Assembly (NCBI RefSeq): GCF_002159705.1
Contig: NZ_NFJD01000004.1
Coordinates: forward strand, 204,695-268,694
Source: Elusimicrobium sp. An273
GTDB taxonomy: Bacteria; Elusimicrobiota; Elusimicrobia; Elusimicrobiales; Elusimicrobiaceae
Direction of reading: 5' to 3'
Length of the DNA stretch: 64,000 bases
Made by a program: the position numbers and the translations under genes. The notes under the pieces were generated by a model, which saw only the letters and a program-made list of their open reading frames with translations, had not been told where the DNA came from and ran no database searches. Below are positions 8,112 through 16,945 of the stretch, piece after piece (the first letter of the stretch is position 1; each line of letters starts with the position of its first letter).

Positions 8112-9332
8112 TTATTTTAATTTCATTTGAACAAAGGTTTCAATATGTTCGCTGTGCGGAAAGAAGTCAAACGCTTCTACCTGCAAAATGTCGTAATGCG
8201 GCGTGAGAATTTTAAGGTCGGCCGCCAAGGTAACCGGATTGCAGGAAATGTAGAGCACCCGCTCCACGCCCGACTCCGCCACCGCCTTGGCCGCTTTGGG
8301 GTGCATCCCGCCGCGGGGCGGATCCAAAATAATCAGCGCGTCTTTGCGTTCAATGGGGTGTTGTTTGACGAAATCTTCCACTTTGGAGCAGAAAAACTGC
8401 ACATTGCTTACGCCGTTTAGATTGGCGTTTTCAATCCCGTTGTAAATGGCGGGGGCCACGCTTTCCACGCAAATGCTTTTTTCGCACAAGTCGGCGCAGG
8501 AAAGCGAAAAACTGCCCGCCCCGCCGTACAAATCATAAATGCGTTTGGGCGCCAACGCCTTGACCACGCGCCGCACGCGGGAATACATTTTTTGCGCGGT
8601 GAGGGTGTTGGTTTGAAAAAACGACTGCGGCGAAAGCTGGAAAACCACCTCGCGTTCGGTTTTGCCGGACGCGTCGGTTAAAAAGATTTTTTCAAAAATA
8701 TGGTCTTTGCCTTTCAGCACCCGCAGCGATTCCGGCGCCGCCGTATCGGCCAGCCCGGTGTTGACTGCCGCCATGATGTTGGCCTGCGGCAAAACGCTTT
8801 GCACGGCCTGCACAAATGTTTTTTCGTTAAAATCGTCCGTTACGAACAGCACCACAATTTCTTCGCCGGTGTTTTTGCCTTCGCGCACCATCAGGTGGCG
8901 CAGCACGCCGGTGTGTTTGCGCTGGTCGTAATAGTCCAAATTTTCGGCCTTAGCCCAGGCGCGGATGGCATTTAGAAGCGGGATTAACTTGTCATTAAAC
9001 AAAACGCATTCGGTAATGTCCACCGCTCTGTCCCAGCGGCCTTTTAACTTAAAACCCAGGGCATTTTCAAACTCCAGCGGGCGGGTTTTGTTGGCGGGGT
9101 CTTTTTTGTCGTAATCGGGGCGCCATTTTACCTGGTGGCAAAAGCCCAGCTCCACCTTGTTGCGAAAGTTTTTCGGGTCGTCCGTTACGGTAACGGGAAT
9201 GTCCCCCGTCCAAAATTCGCTCAGCGTTTGCTGCAGCTTGGCCCGTTTCCGGGCGACTTGTTCTTCGTAAGGCAAGTCCAGCAGCGCGCAGCCGCCGCAT
9301 TGGCCGAAATGGGAGCAGGTCATCTTAGGCAT
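8112..9332 (-). CDS. RlmD/TrmA-family RNA (uracil-5-)-methyltransferase
   Basis: A 406-residue SAM enzyme that methylates C5 of uracil in rRNA or tRNA. The N-terminal Cys cluster CSHFGQCGGC is typical of iron-sulfur members such as RlmD. It also shows the SAM motif YDLYGGAGSFSL, the ILDPPRGG motif and the catalytic SCNP loop near the C-terminus. There is no N-terminal TRAM domain. The start overlaps the ychF end by 8 bp, so the two are probably one transcript. Target uridine (RlmC, RlmD or RlmCD type) not determinable by eye. Confidence 0.9.
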   Translation of the reverse strand: MPKMTCSHFGQCGGCALLDLPYEEQVARKRAKLQQTLSEFWTGDIPVTVTDDPKNFRNKVELGFCHQVKWRPDYDKKDPANKTRPLEFENALGFKLKGRWDRAVDITECVLFNDKLIPLLNAIRAWAKAENLDYYDQRKHTGVLRHLMVREGKNTGEEIVVLFVTDDFNEKTFVQAVQSVLPQANIMAAVNTGLADTAAPESLRVLKGKDHIFEKIFLTDASGKTEREVVFQLSPQSFFQTNTLTAQKMYSRVRRVVKALAPKRIYDLYGGAGSFSLSCADLCEKSICVESVAPAIYNGIENANLNGVSNVQFFCSKVEDFVKQHPIERKDALIILDPPRGGMHPKAAKAVAESGVERVLYISCNPVTLAADLKILTPHYDILQVEAFDFFPHSEHIETFVQMKLK

Positions 9333-10398
9333 TTACTTTAAACAGGCAAACGTCGCCGTCCTTTACAATATAGTCTTTGCCTTCGGAGCGGATCAACCCG
9401 TGCTCGCGAAGGGCTTTTTCGCTGCCGTATTTGACGAGGTCGTCAAACGTATACACGTCGGCGCGGATGAAGCCTTTTTCAAAATCGCTGTGAATTTTGC
9501 CCGCCGCCTGCGGCGCCGTACAGCCCACCGGTATCAGCCAGCTGCGCACTTCCACTTCTTCGCCGGCGGTAAAATACGTACACAGGTTTAACAGTTTCAT
9601 CCCTTCGCGCACGATTTTTTCAAGCCCGGTATAATCGTTGCCGGTTTCGGCCAGGAAAGCCTTCTTTTCTTCTTCCGAAAATTCCGCGATGTCGGCTTCA
9701 AACTTCACGCACAGCTCCACAAACCCCGCGCCGTTTTCCCGCGCGTAGTTGGCCACTTTTTCGGCGTTTTGCACGTTGCGTTTTTCGGAATTGTTGCCCA
9801 CGTAAAGCACCGGTTTGGCGGTTAAAAATTGGTAGTCTTTCAGTTCTTCTTTTTCCAGCCCCAGCGAGCTGACGGGTTTGCCGTTTTCCAGCGCGGCTTT
9901 AATTTCTTTCATCCGCTCCCACGCGGCCACGGCGTCTTTCTTGCCGCTTTTGGCGTTGGAGGCCAGCCGGTCGCAGACTTTGGTGGCCGTTTCCAAATCG
10001 GCCAGCATCAGCTCGGTATTGATAATTTCAATATCGCGCAGCGGGTCTACGGAGTTCATCACGTGGGTTACGTTCTCGTCTTCAAACAAGCGCACCACAT
10101 GGATAATCGCGTCCACCTCACGGATATTGGCCAAAAATTTATTTCCCAGCCCTTCGCCTTGGCTCGCCCCTTTGACGATGCCGGCAATATCCACAAATTT
10201 AATAAACGCGGCCGTCTTCTTGGGCGGTTTAAACATTTCAAACAGTTTGTCCAGGCGTTTGTCCGGAATGGGCACAATGCCCACATTGGGCTCAATGGTG
10301 CAGAACGGATAGTTGCTGGCTTCCGCTCCGGCGCAGGTAAGCGCATTAAAAAGGGTGGATTTGCCTACGTTGGGCAGGCCGACGATACCAATTTCCAT
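9325..10398 (-). CDS. ychF: redox-regulated ATPase YchF (Obg-like)
   Basis: A 357-residue P-loop NTPase of the Obg/OLA1 class that binds ribosomes and prefers ATP. Visible: G1 GLPNVGKST at the N-terminus, the switch region FVDIAGIVKGASQGEGLGN, a coiled-coil insert, the KPVLYVGN motif and a C-terminal TGS-type domain ending KDGDVCLFK. AAGGAG precedes the ATG. It lies downstream of tRNA-Glu but is separated from it by a terminator. Confidence 0.97.
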   Translation of the reverse strand: MEIGIVGLPNVGKSTLFNALTCAGAEASNYPFCTIEPNVGIVPIPDKRLDKLFEMFKPPKKTAAFIKFVDIAGIVKGASQGEGLGNKFLANIREVDAIIHVVRLFEDENVTHVMNSVDPLRDIEIINTELMLADLETATKVCDRLASNAKSGKKDAVAAWERMKEIKAALENGKPVSSLGLEKEELKDYQFLTAKPVLYVGNNSEKRNVQNAEKVANYARENGAGFVELCVKFEADIAEFSEEEKKAFLAETGNDYTGLEKIVREGMKLLNLCTYFTAGEEVEVRSWLIPVGCTAPQAAGKIHSDFEKGFIRADVYTFDDLVKYGSEKALREHGLIRSEGKDYIVKDGDVCLFKVNA

Positions 10399-10493
10399 AA
10401 AATACAGACTCCTTAGACAATAATAAAACGGAATAATTACTTATATTTTACCATTTTACAACGCCCCCTACCACGCAAAACGCCCCATAAAAA

Positions 10494-10512
10494 ACCCCGC
10501 CTGAGGCGGGGT
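10494..10512 (-). terminator. terminator of tRNA-Glu
   Basis: Stem ACCCCGCC / GGCGGGGT with a 3-nt loop, followed on the minus strand by TTTTTTA. It sits between tRNA-Glu and ychF. Confidence 0.8.
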
Positions 10513-10524
10513 AAAATAAAAAAA

Positions 10525-10598
10525 CGTCCCGTACGAGATTCGAACTCGTGATCTCCGCCTTGAGAGGGCGGCGTCCTAGACCACTAGACGAACGGGAC
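10525..10598 (-). tRNA. tRNA-Glu (anticodon CUC)
   Basis: A 74-nt cloverleaf: acceptor GTCCCGT / ACGGGAC with discriminator G, D arm, anticodon stem CCGCC / GGCGG around loop CTCTCAA (anticodon CTC), and T arm with TTCGAAT. No CCA is encoded. A possible -10 (TAAAAT) lies at 10609-10614. Confidence 0.95.
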
Positions 10599-10665
10599 TT
10601 CTTTATTTATTTTACCATATTTTGTTTTTATGCGGCGGGCACACGGTTAATAAGCTCATTTTTTA

Positions 10666-10671
10666 TATAAT
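10666..10671 (+). promoter_or_regulatory. -10 box of the DUF1646 gene
   Basis: A perfect TATAAT lies 49 bp before the chosen start, in an AT-rich patch. No clear -35 is visible. Confidence 0.4.
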
Positions 10672-10720
10672 AACTAGGCTGGCCGCCGCACGCGCGGCCT
10701 ATCTTATGAAGAGGTGCCGT

Positions 10721-11782
10721 ATGGAATTATCCGTTCTTCAAACCGTCTTACTTGCTTTACTGATTGTAGTGGTCTTGTTTTTGCCGCTTACGGTGCACAA
10801 AGTGGAAGAAAACTTGGAAGCGTTTCTCTTCCTCTGCGGCGCGTTTGCGGTTACCGTTTCCAAAAGCTGGAGCGGGCAACTGGTGCTGACTGCGCTGGAA
10901 GACCCCATTAAAATTACCATCGCCGTATTGGTGGCGGGGCTTTTATTTCGCAAATTTAACAAAAGTTTGCAGAAACTGACGCAAAAAGCCGTCAAAGGCT
11001 TGGGCCTGCGCTGTACGCTGTTTGGCATTGTGTTTGTGCTGGGGCTTACGTCCAGCTTAATTACCGCAATTATTGCGGCGCTGGTGCTGTCAGAAGTGGC
11101 GGTTATGCTGCCGCTGGAGCGCAAAGGCCGCGTGAAACTGGTGGTGTATGCGTGTTTTTCCATCGGCATGGGGGCCGTGCTTACTTCCATCGGCGAGCCG
11201 CTGGGCACGGTGGTGCTTTCCAAACTTTCCGGCGCGCCGCACTATGCGGATTTCTTCTTTTTGATTGACCATTTGGGCTGGTTTGTGCTGGGCGGCATCC
11301 TGTTTATGGCGGGCTTGGCCAGTGCCATCCGCGACAACCCCATCCAAAAAGCCCCCGGCCCCAAACCGGCCGAAACCGCACAGGACGAACATTCCGTCAA
11401 AAGCATCGTCATCCGGGCGGCAAAGGTATATTTGTTTGTAATGGCCCTGGTCTTTTTGGGGGACGGTTTAAAACCGCTTGCCATGCAGACCATTTCCCAC
11501 TTGTCCGCCGGGTGGCTGTACTGGATTAACACCTTGTCGGCCGTGTTGGACAACGCCACCCTGGCCGCCATTGAGGTAACGCCCGACATCAGCACCCGCA
11601 CGCTGACTTTCCTGCTGATGAGTTTAATCATCTCCGGCGGCATGCTGATCCCGGGCAACATTCCCAACATTATTTGCGCCTCCAAATTGGGAATCAAAAG
11701 CAAAGAATGGGCCAAAGCCGCCGTGGCGTTGGGCGCGCTGGTGATGTTGGTGTTCTTTGTGATTTTAAATGCCGTTTTATAA
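10721..11782 (+). CDS. DUF1646-family membrane transport protein
   Basis: A 353-residue polytopic membrane protein with about ten hydrophobic segments. Motifs GLTSSLITAIIAALVLSE and SIGEPLGTVV in the first half pair with NTLSAVLDNATLAAIEV and SGGMLIPGNIPNIICA in the second, as in ion-transporter-superfamily proteins with inverted repeats. DUF1646 members are putative cation or anion carriers; the substrate is unknown. The start is the ATG after GAAGAGG; the longer in-frame extension to 10622 is charged leader-like sequence and is rejected. Monocistronic, with its own terminator. Confidence 0.85.
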   Translation: MELSVLQTVLLALLIVVVLFLPLTVHKVEENLEAFLFLCGAFAVTVSKSWSGQLVLTALEDPIKITIAVLVAGLLFRKFNKSLQKLTQKAVKGLGLRCTLFGIVFVLGLTSSLITAIIAALVLSEVAVMLPLERKGRVKLVVYACFSIGMGAVLTSIGEPLGTVVLSKLSGAPHYADFFFLIDHLGWFVLGGILFMAGLASAIRDNPIQKAPGPKPAETAQDEHSVKSIVIRAAKVYLFVMALVFLGDGLKPLAMQTISHLSAGWLYWINTLSAVLDNATLAAIEVTPDISTRTLTFLLMSLIISGGMLIPGNIPNIICASKLGIKSKEWAKAAVALGALVMLVFFVILNAVL

Positions 11783-11798
11783 CACACGCCGTTCTTCA

Positions 11799-11832
11799 AA
11801 AAGCCGCTCCTTTTTAAAGGGGCGGCTTTTTT
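11799..11832 (+). terminator. terminator after the DUF1646 gene
   Basis: Stem AAAGCCGCTCC / GGGGCGGCTTT followed by TTT, 17 bp past the stop. Confidence 0.9.
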
Positions 11833-11866
11833 GCAGGTTGCGGGGGCAAGTACGCCGCTAATTTTA

Positions 11867-11872
11867 TATAAT
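11867..11872 (+). promoter_or_regulatory. -10 box of the glucan phosphorylase gene
   Basis: TATAAT lies 32 bp before the ATG; the leader carries AGGGGAG as ribosome binding site. No good -35 is seen. Confidence 0.45.
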
Positions 11873-11903
11873 CTGGTTATATTATTCTATCAGGGGAGAT
11901 TTT

Positions 11904-14459
11904 ATGAAAATCCATTCTTTCAACGTACAGCCCAACTTGCCCGAAAACATCAAGTTCCTGGAAGAGTTGGCCAACGATATGTGGTTTACCTGGAACTGGC
12001 AGGCCATTTTGCTGTTTGTGCAGGTAGACCCCAAACTCTGGACGTCCGCCAAACGCAACCCCAAATGGTTCTTGGGCTGTGTGCCGCAAAAACGCTTTGA
12101 AGAATTAAGCAAAGACGAAAAATTTGTACACGATTTAAACCAAGTCAAAGAAGCCTATTACAACTACAAAAACAACCAGCACACCTGGTACAAAGAACAC
12201 CGCCACGAAAACGGCAACCTGCTGACGGCCTACTTCTCCATGGAGTACGGCATCGGCGAAGGGCTGCCCATTTATTCGGGCGGCTTAGGCATGCTGGCCG
12301 GCGACCATATGAAATCCGCCAGCGACTTGGATATGCCGATCATCGGCGTGGGTTTGTTCTACAAACAGGGCTACGTGCAGCAGGTGCTCAACCGCGAAGG
12401 CTGGCAGAATGAAGAATACCCCGATAACGACTGGGCGCATATGCCGGTGGAACGCGTAACGAAAGACGGAAAAGAAATTACCGTAGATATTCCGCTGGGA
12501 AATGAAACCGTCAAAGCCTGCATCTGGCGCGTGCCCGTAGGGCGCACGTCCCTTTATTTGCTGGACACCAACTTGCAGGAAAACACCCCCGCCCAGCGCG
12601 CCATTACCGAGAAACTCTACGGCGGCGACCGCGAAAACCGCATCCGCCAAGAAGTGGTGCTTGGTATCGGCGGCGTAAAAGCCTTAAGCGCCATGGGCAT
12701 CCGCCCCACCGTTTACCACATCAACGAAGGGCACAGCGCGTTCCTGCTTTTCCAGCGCATTATTGATATTATGAAAGAGAAAAACCTCTCTTTCGCCCAA
12801 GCGCGCGAAATTGTGTGGGCTACGTCCGTCTTCACCACCCACACGCCCGTCATTGCCGGCAACGAACATTTTGACCCGGCCTTGGTGCGCAAATATATGG
12901 ATTTTTACGCCCGCGAGATGGGCATTTCCTGGGACGAGTTTTTGGCCCTGGGCAAAGAAAAAGCCGACTCCGCCACCTATTGCATGACGGTGGTTGCGCT
13001 GCGCCTGTCGGCCTTCTGCAACGGGGTGGCCAAATTGCACGGCAAAGTAAGCCGCGAAATGTGGCACAACCTGTGGCCCGGCCTGCCCGTCAGCGAAGTG
13101 CCGATTACCAGCATTACCAACGGCATTCACAGCGCTTCGTGGATTTCGCACGAACTCAACGAGCTGTACCGCAAATATCTGTTTAACAACAATCAGCGCG
13201 GCGAAGTAGATCCTTCGGACGAAAAAATCTGGGCGAAAATTTCCGACATTCCGGACGCCGAACTGTGGAACGTGCACACAATCCGCAAAAACAAACTGAT
13301 TGACATGGTGCGCGGCCGCTTAAAACGCCAGCTCACCCGCCAAGGCTTTGACGTGATGAGCGTCAAAAAAGCAAGCAAAGTCCTCCGCCCCGACACGCTG
13401 ACCATCGGCTTTGCCCGCCGCTTTGCCACTTACAAGCGCGCCACGCTGCTTTTTAAAGATTTAAACCGCTTGGACAAAATCGTCAACAATCCGCAGCGCC
13501 CGGTGCAGTTCGTCTTTGCCGGCAAGGCGCACCCGGCCGATACCGCCGGAAAAGAATTTATCAAAATGATTGTAGGCCTGACGCAAAACGACCCGCGCTT
13601 TAAAGGGAAAATCGTGTTTGTGGAAGACTATAACATGAACACCGCCCGCTATATGGTGCAGGGGGTGGACGTGTGGCTCAACAACCCGATCCGCCCGATG
13701 GAAGCCAGCGGCACCAGCGGTATGAAAGCGGCGCTGAACGGGGCGCTTGCGCTGTCCATCTTAGACGGCTGGTGGGACGAAGTAGGCCCGTGCGACTTTG
13801 GGTGGTCTATCGGCGGAGCCGAAAATTATAAGTCCGACGCGGAACGCGACACCGTAGAATCCGAAGCGATGTACAACCTGATTGAGCAGGATATCGCCCC
13901 CGCCTATTACGCCAAGGAAAACGGCTCGGAGTATTCGCTGCCGTGGCTGTCTTTGATGAAAGAATCCATCAAGCACATCGCGCCTGTTTTTAACACCAAC
14001 CGCATGGTAAAAGAATACTACGAACGCTTCTACGTGCCGGCCAACAATTACGGCCTTATTTTAAACGAGCCCGGCAAAGCCGAAGCCGTGGCCGCGTGGC
14101 GGCGCAGAATTGCGGAAAACTGGTACCGCGTAAGCGTAACGGACATTACGCCGCAGCCGGAAACAGCCATTTTGATGGGCGACAAGGTACACTTTAAAGC
14201 CCGCGTGGTATTGGGGGCTTTAACGCCGGAAGAAATCCAGGTAGAGCTGTACCTGGGCCAGCGGGGCACCTTGGGCGACATCGTCAAAGAAGACGCCATT
14301 GATATGACCTGCACCGGCAAAGACGGCGATGCGTATTTGTACGAAGTGTCCATGTCGCCGCTTAACAGCGGGCGGCAGGACTATGCCCTGCGCATTCTGC
14401 CCTTTAATAACGACATTCCCAACGTGCTGACGCCGTTGTTCATCCGCTGGGAAGAGTAG
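11904..14459 (+). CDS. glgP: alpha-glucan (glycogen/maltodextrin) phosphorylase
   Basis: An 851-residue GT35 enzyme that phosphorolyses alpha-1,4-glucans to glucose-1-phosphate in the cytoplasm. The N-terminal half has AYFSMEYGIGEGLPIYSGG and GNEHFDPALV. The C-terminal half has the PLP-binding region (RPMEASGTSGMKAALNGALA, Lys the cofactor anchor) and the GFARRFATYKRA phosphate-site region. The start NLPENIKFLEELANDMWFTW and extra C-terminal beta region match the AglP/Thermotoga-type subfamily rather than E. coli GlgP. AGGGGAG precedes the ATG. It implies use of a storage or imported glucan. Confidence 0.95.
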   Translation: MKIHSFNVQPNLPENIKFLEELANDMWFTWNWQAILLFVQVDPKLWTSAKRNPKWFLGCVPQKRFEELSKDEKFVHDLNQVKEAYYNYKNNQHTWYKEHRHENGNLLTAYFSMEYGIGEGLPIYSGGLGMLAGDHMKSASDLDMPIIGVGLFYKQGYVQQVLNREGWQNEEYPDNDWAHMPVERVTKDGKEITVDIPLGNETVKACIWRVPVGRTSLYLLDTNLQENTPAQRAITEKLYGGDRENRIRQEVVLGIGGVKALSAMGIRPTVYHINEGHSAFLLFQRIIDIMKEKNLSFAQAREIVWATSVFTTHTPVIAGNEHFDPALVRKYMDFYAREMGISWDEFLALGKEKADSATYCMTVVALRLSAFCNGVAKLHGKVSREMWHNLWPGLPVSEVPITSITNGIHSASWISHELNELYRKYLFNNNQRGEVDPSDEKIWAKISDIPDAELWNVHTIRKNKLIDMVRGRLKRQLTRQGFDVMSVKKASKVLRPDTLTIGFARRFATYKRATLLFKDLNRLDKIVNNPQRPVQFVFAGKAHPADTAGKEFIKMIVGLTQNDPRFKGKIVFVEDYNMNTARYMVQGVDVWLNNPIRPMEASGTSGMKAALNGALALSILDGWWDEVGPCDFGWSIGGAENYKSDAERDTVESEAMYNLIEQDIAPAYYAKENGSEYSLPWLSLMKESIKHIAPVFNTNRMVKEYYERFYVPANNYGLILNEPGKAEAVAAWRRRIAENWYRVSVTDITPQPETAILMGDKVHFKARVVLGALTPEEIQVELYLGQRGTLGDIVKEDAIDMTCTGKDGDAYLYEVSMSPLNSGRQDYALRILPFNNDIPNVLTPLFIRWEE

Positions 14460-14560
14460 TTGTCCGCTCCCGTACGGGACGGAACAAATCTGACGCAATA
14501 CGGCCGGAGAAATGTCCGCTTGCGCGCAAGCCAGCCATTTTTCCGGCCGATTTTACTGAT

Positions 14561-15019
14561 ATGCTAAACATTGTTCTTGTAAATCCGGAAATTCCTTTCA
14601 ACACCGGCAACATCGGCCGCTCGTGCGTGGCCACGGGCACGCGGCTGCATTTGGTAGGGAAACTAGGCTTTAAAATCGCTTCCAAAGAAATACGCCGCTC
14701 GGGGCTGGACTATTGGCCCCATTTGGACTACCGCCGCTACGACACGTGGGAAGCGTTTTTGGAGGCGGAAAAGCCGACGGAAGACAACATGTTTTTCCTC
14801 TCCACCAAAGGCAAAACCGCGTATTGGGACGCGTCATTTCCGCCGGATGCTTTTTTGATTTTCGGGGCGGAATCGTGCGGCCTGCCCAAAGATTTCTACG
14901 AGCGCTACCGCCACCGCCTGTTTACCATCCCGATGCCGGGGCCGGTGCGGTCGCTTAATTTATCGTCTTCGGCGGCAATCGTGCTGTTTGAAGCAATTCG
15001 GCAAAACCATTTCAAATAA
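14561..15019 (+). CDS. trmL: tRNA (cytidine/uridine 34-2'-O)-methyltransferase
   Basis: A 152-residue SPOUT (trefoil-knot) methyltransferase. Motif 1 is NPEIPFNTGNIGRSCVATG; the knot motifs FGAESCGLP and IPMPGPVRSLNLSSSAAIV are full matches to TrmL. It methylates the ribose of the wobble base in tRNA-Leu anticodons. It follows glgP by 100 bp and has no obvious Shine-Dalgarno, so it may be read from the glgP transcript. It ends at a strong terminator. Confidence 0.95.
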   Translation: MLNIVLVNPEIPFNTGNIGRSCVATGTRLHLVGKLGFKIASKEIRRSGLDYWPHLDYRRYDTWEAFLEAEKPTEDNMFFLSTKGKTAYWDASFPPDAFLIFGAESCGLPKDFYERYRHRLFTIPMPGPVRSLNLSSSAAIVLFEAIRQNHFK

Positions 15020-15027
15020 ACACCCAG

Positions 15028-15065
15028 AAAAACCCCCTCGCTTTCGTGAGGGGGTTTCTTTTTGG
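15028..15065 (+). terminator. terminator after trmL
   Basis: Stem AAACCCCCTC / GAGGGGGTTT with a CGCTTTCGT loop, followed by CTTTTT; it may also serve the convergent pilin gene. Confidence 0.9.
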
Positions 15066-15074
15066 GCTTTTTGT

Positions 15075-15545
15075 TTATTGAAAATTTAAAATTAAATTAC
15101 TGTTGCTGTAGCTGTCTGTAAAAGTAGCTTCTTCCATCCCGGCGTTTTTACAGAGTTCTGCATCGCCCGAACAGGCAATATATTTCAACTCGCCGTCTTG
15201 ATTGATGGCATACAAGTCGTAGCTGCCGTCTGCGCGGCTGGTAAAAATAACCGCCGTGTCGGAACTTAACGAATAAAGCAAAGGAAAGCCAAAATACGAT
15301 CTTTTGGTCGTATCTCCCCCCAAAAGTCTGTCAGAGGTATCGGCAATACTGTTTTTGACGTATTGGTTGCCTTGCATCACGTATTTGGCATTTACAAAAT
15401 CGCTGGCCGCCCGCAAATTGCTGATTCCTTCCAAGGCGCGGCCGCGCTCCATGGACGAATAGTATTTAGGCAGGGCCACCGTTACCAAAATGCCCACCAC
15501 CACCATTACAATCAATAATTCAATTAAAGTAAAACCTTTTTTCAT
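15075..15545 (-). CDS. type IV pilin-like (pseudopilin) protein
   Basis: A 156-residue protein with a four-residue leader MKKG|FTLIELL, the classic prepilin peptidase site with Glu at +5, and a hydrophobic helix ending VALPKYY. The globular part is unlike known minor pilins by eye. It holds two Cys near the C-terminus (C127 and C134 approx.), which could form a disulfide. The start is the ATG after a perfect AGGAGG. Such proteins assemble into type IV pili or secretion pseudopili at the inner membrane. No assembly genes (pilB, pilC, pilD) are nearby. Confidence 0.9.
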   Translation of the reverse strand: MKKGFTLIELLIVMVVVGILVTVALPKYYSSMERGRALEGISNLRAASDFVNAKYVMQGNQYVKNSIADTSDRLLGGDTTKRSYFGFPLLYSLSSDTAVIFTSRADGSYDLYAINQDGELKYIACSGDAELCKNAGMEEATFTDSYSNSNLILNFQ

Positions 15546-15567
15546 AACGCCTCCTAAGAGATAGTTT

Positions 15568-15596
15568 ATTATATAAATTTGCCCCTTTGCTGAACA
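15568..15596 (-). promoter_or_regulatory. promoter of the pilin-like gene
   Basis: -10 TATAAT at 15568-15573, a 17-bp spacer and a poor -35 (TGTTCA) at 15591-15596. The 109-bp gap is divergent with the MFS gene. Confidence 0.4.
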
Positions 15597-15654
15597 GGCC
15601 CATACGTTTGCGCTTGTAATTTTATAGAATAAAAAAGCCCTTCCCGGCAGCGTT

Positions 15655-16863
15655 ATGAACACGAAACATTTGTTTTGGATTTTATTTCTGTTAAACCTGT
15701 TTAATTATATAGACCGGCAGGTTCTCTATTCCGTATTTCCGCTGTTGCAAACCGATTTGCACCTAAGCGACTGGCAGCTGGGCACCTTGGCCTCGGTCTT
15801 TATGCTGGTGTATATGTGTTACGCTCCCGTCGTGGGCTATTTTGCGGATCGTTCCCCCCGGCAAAAATGGATTGGCGCCAGTGCGCTTATTTGGAGTGCG
15901 GCTACCCTGGCCTGCGCCACGGCAAGAAACTATTTTTCCTTGTTGTTTACGCGGGGCCTTATTGGCGTGGGAGAAGCCGGGTTTACTACCATTGCCCAGC
16001 CCTTTTTAGCGGAGAACTATCCTAAGAAAAAACGGGCCACCATTTTAGCCGTTTTCGGGCTGGCCATGCCGGCCGGCAGCGCCTTAGGCTACATGTGGGG
16101 CGGCGCCATAGGCTTGCATTGGGGGTGGAGAACCGCCTTTTTGCTGGCCGGAGTTCCGGGGCTGGTGCTGGGGATATTATCCCTGACACATCTAAAAGAC
16201 ATTCGCCGCGCGCAGCAAACCGCCGCCGAAAAACCCTCCCGGCACGATTATAAAGCGCTGTTTCAAAACAAGCCCTTCCTGTTTATTTGCCTGGCCCATG
16301 CCATGATTACTTTTATTATTGGCGGCCTTTCTGCCTGGATGCCCACTTACCTGCACCGCTACCTGCAAATGGATGTGGCGCAGGCCGGCACATGGTTTGG
16401 GGCGTTGGTTATTTGCTGCGGCGCGGCCGGAACCTACGCCGGAGGAAAACTGGCCGACAAATGGCTGGAATTTTCGCCCAAGGCTTATTTTTGGGTCATC
16501 GGAGTATCCTTTCTGGCGTTGCTTCCCCCCGCGTGGCTAGGCATACAAACCAACCGCCCCGCACTGGCGCTCGGCTGTTTTGGGCTGGCTATTATTTGCC
16601 TCTTTTTGCCCACCGGCCCCATTGCCGCCGCGTTGGTGGCGTCCACCCGCAACAAAGTGCACGCCATGGCTTTTGCCGTAAATATCTTTATCATCCACGC
16701 ACTGGGGGATGCGCTGTCCCCCATGCTTTTGGGGCATGCCTCGGATCTGTGGAATTTAAAAATTGCCGTTTTACTGTGCTCTTTGGCGGCGGTGCCCGGC
16801 CTGGTGTTTACGTGGATGGCCGCCAGCTTTGAGCGACGCCTGCCCGAGCCGCCGCTTCCTTAA
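15655..16863 (+). CDS. MFS transporter (spinster-like)
   Basis: A 402-residue, 12-helix major facilitator. The N-terminus (LLNLFNYIDRQVLYSVFPLL), GYFADRSPRQKW after helix 2 and RGLIGVGEAGFTTIAQPFLA match spinster-type MFS proteins, some of which carry lysolipids, sphingosine-1-phosphate or hexuronates. The substrate is unknown. No Shine-Dalgarno is visible before the ATG. A TAGAAT lies about 26 bp upstream. It converges on the receiver-domain gene. Confidence 0.85.
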   Translation: MNTKHLFWILFLLNLFNYIDRQVLYSVFPLLQTDLHLSDWQLGTLASVFMLVYMCYAPVVGYFADRSPRQKWIGASALIWSAATLACATARNYFSLLFTRGLIGVGEAGFTTIAQPFLAENYPKKKRATILAVFGLAMPAGSALGYMWGGAIGLHWGWRTAFLLAGVPGLVLGILSLTHLKDIRRAQQTAAEKPSRHDYKALFQNKPFLFICLAHAMITFIIGGLSAWMPTYLHRYLQMDVAQAGTWFGALVICCGAAGTYAGGKLADKWLEFSPKAYFWVIGVSFLALLPPAWLGIQTNRPALALGCFGLAIICLFLPTGPIAAALVASTRNKVHAMAFAVNIFIIHALGDALSPMLLGHASDLWNLKIAVLLCSLAAVPGLVFTWMAASFERRLPEPPLP

Positions 16864-16890
16864 CTAAGACCTCTTTCATTAGAAAACAAA

Positions 16891-16917
16891 AAAGGGAAGG
16901 ATAAACTCCTTTCCTTT
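16891..16917 (-). terminator. terminator of the exported receiver-domain gene
   Basis: An 11-bp stem with one mismatch (AAAGGAAAGGA / TCCTTCCCTTT on the minus strand), followed by TTTTGTTTTC. It may also stop the convergent MFS transcript. Confidence 0.7.
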
Positions 16918-16945
16918 CTGTATACGGAGCAAAAGGCAAAACAGA

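Noticed and set aside
14462..14478. Palindrome TCCCGTACGGGA after glgP as a terminator
   Set aside because: The stem is short with no loop and no T-run; it is probably chance or a minor mRNA stem.
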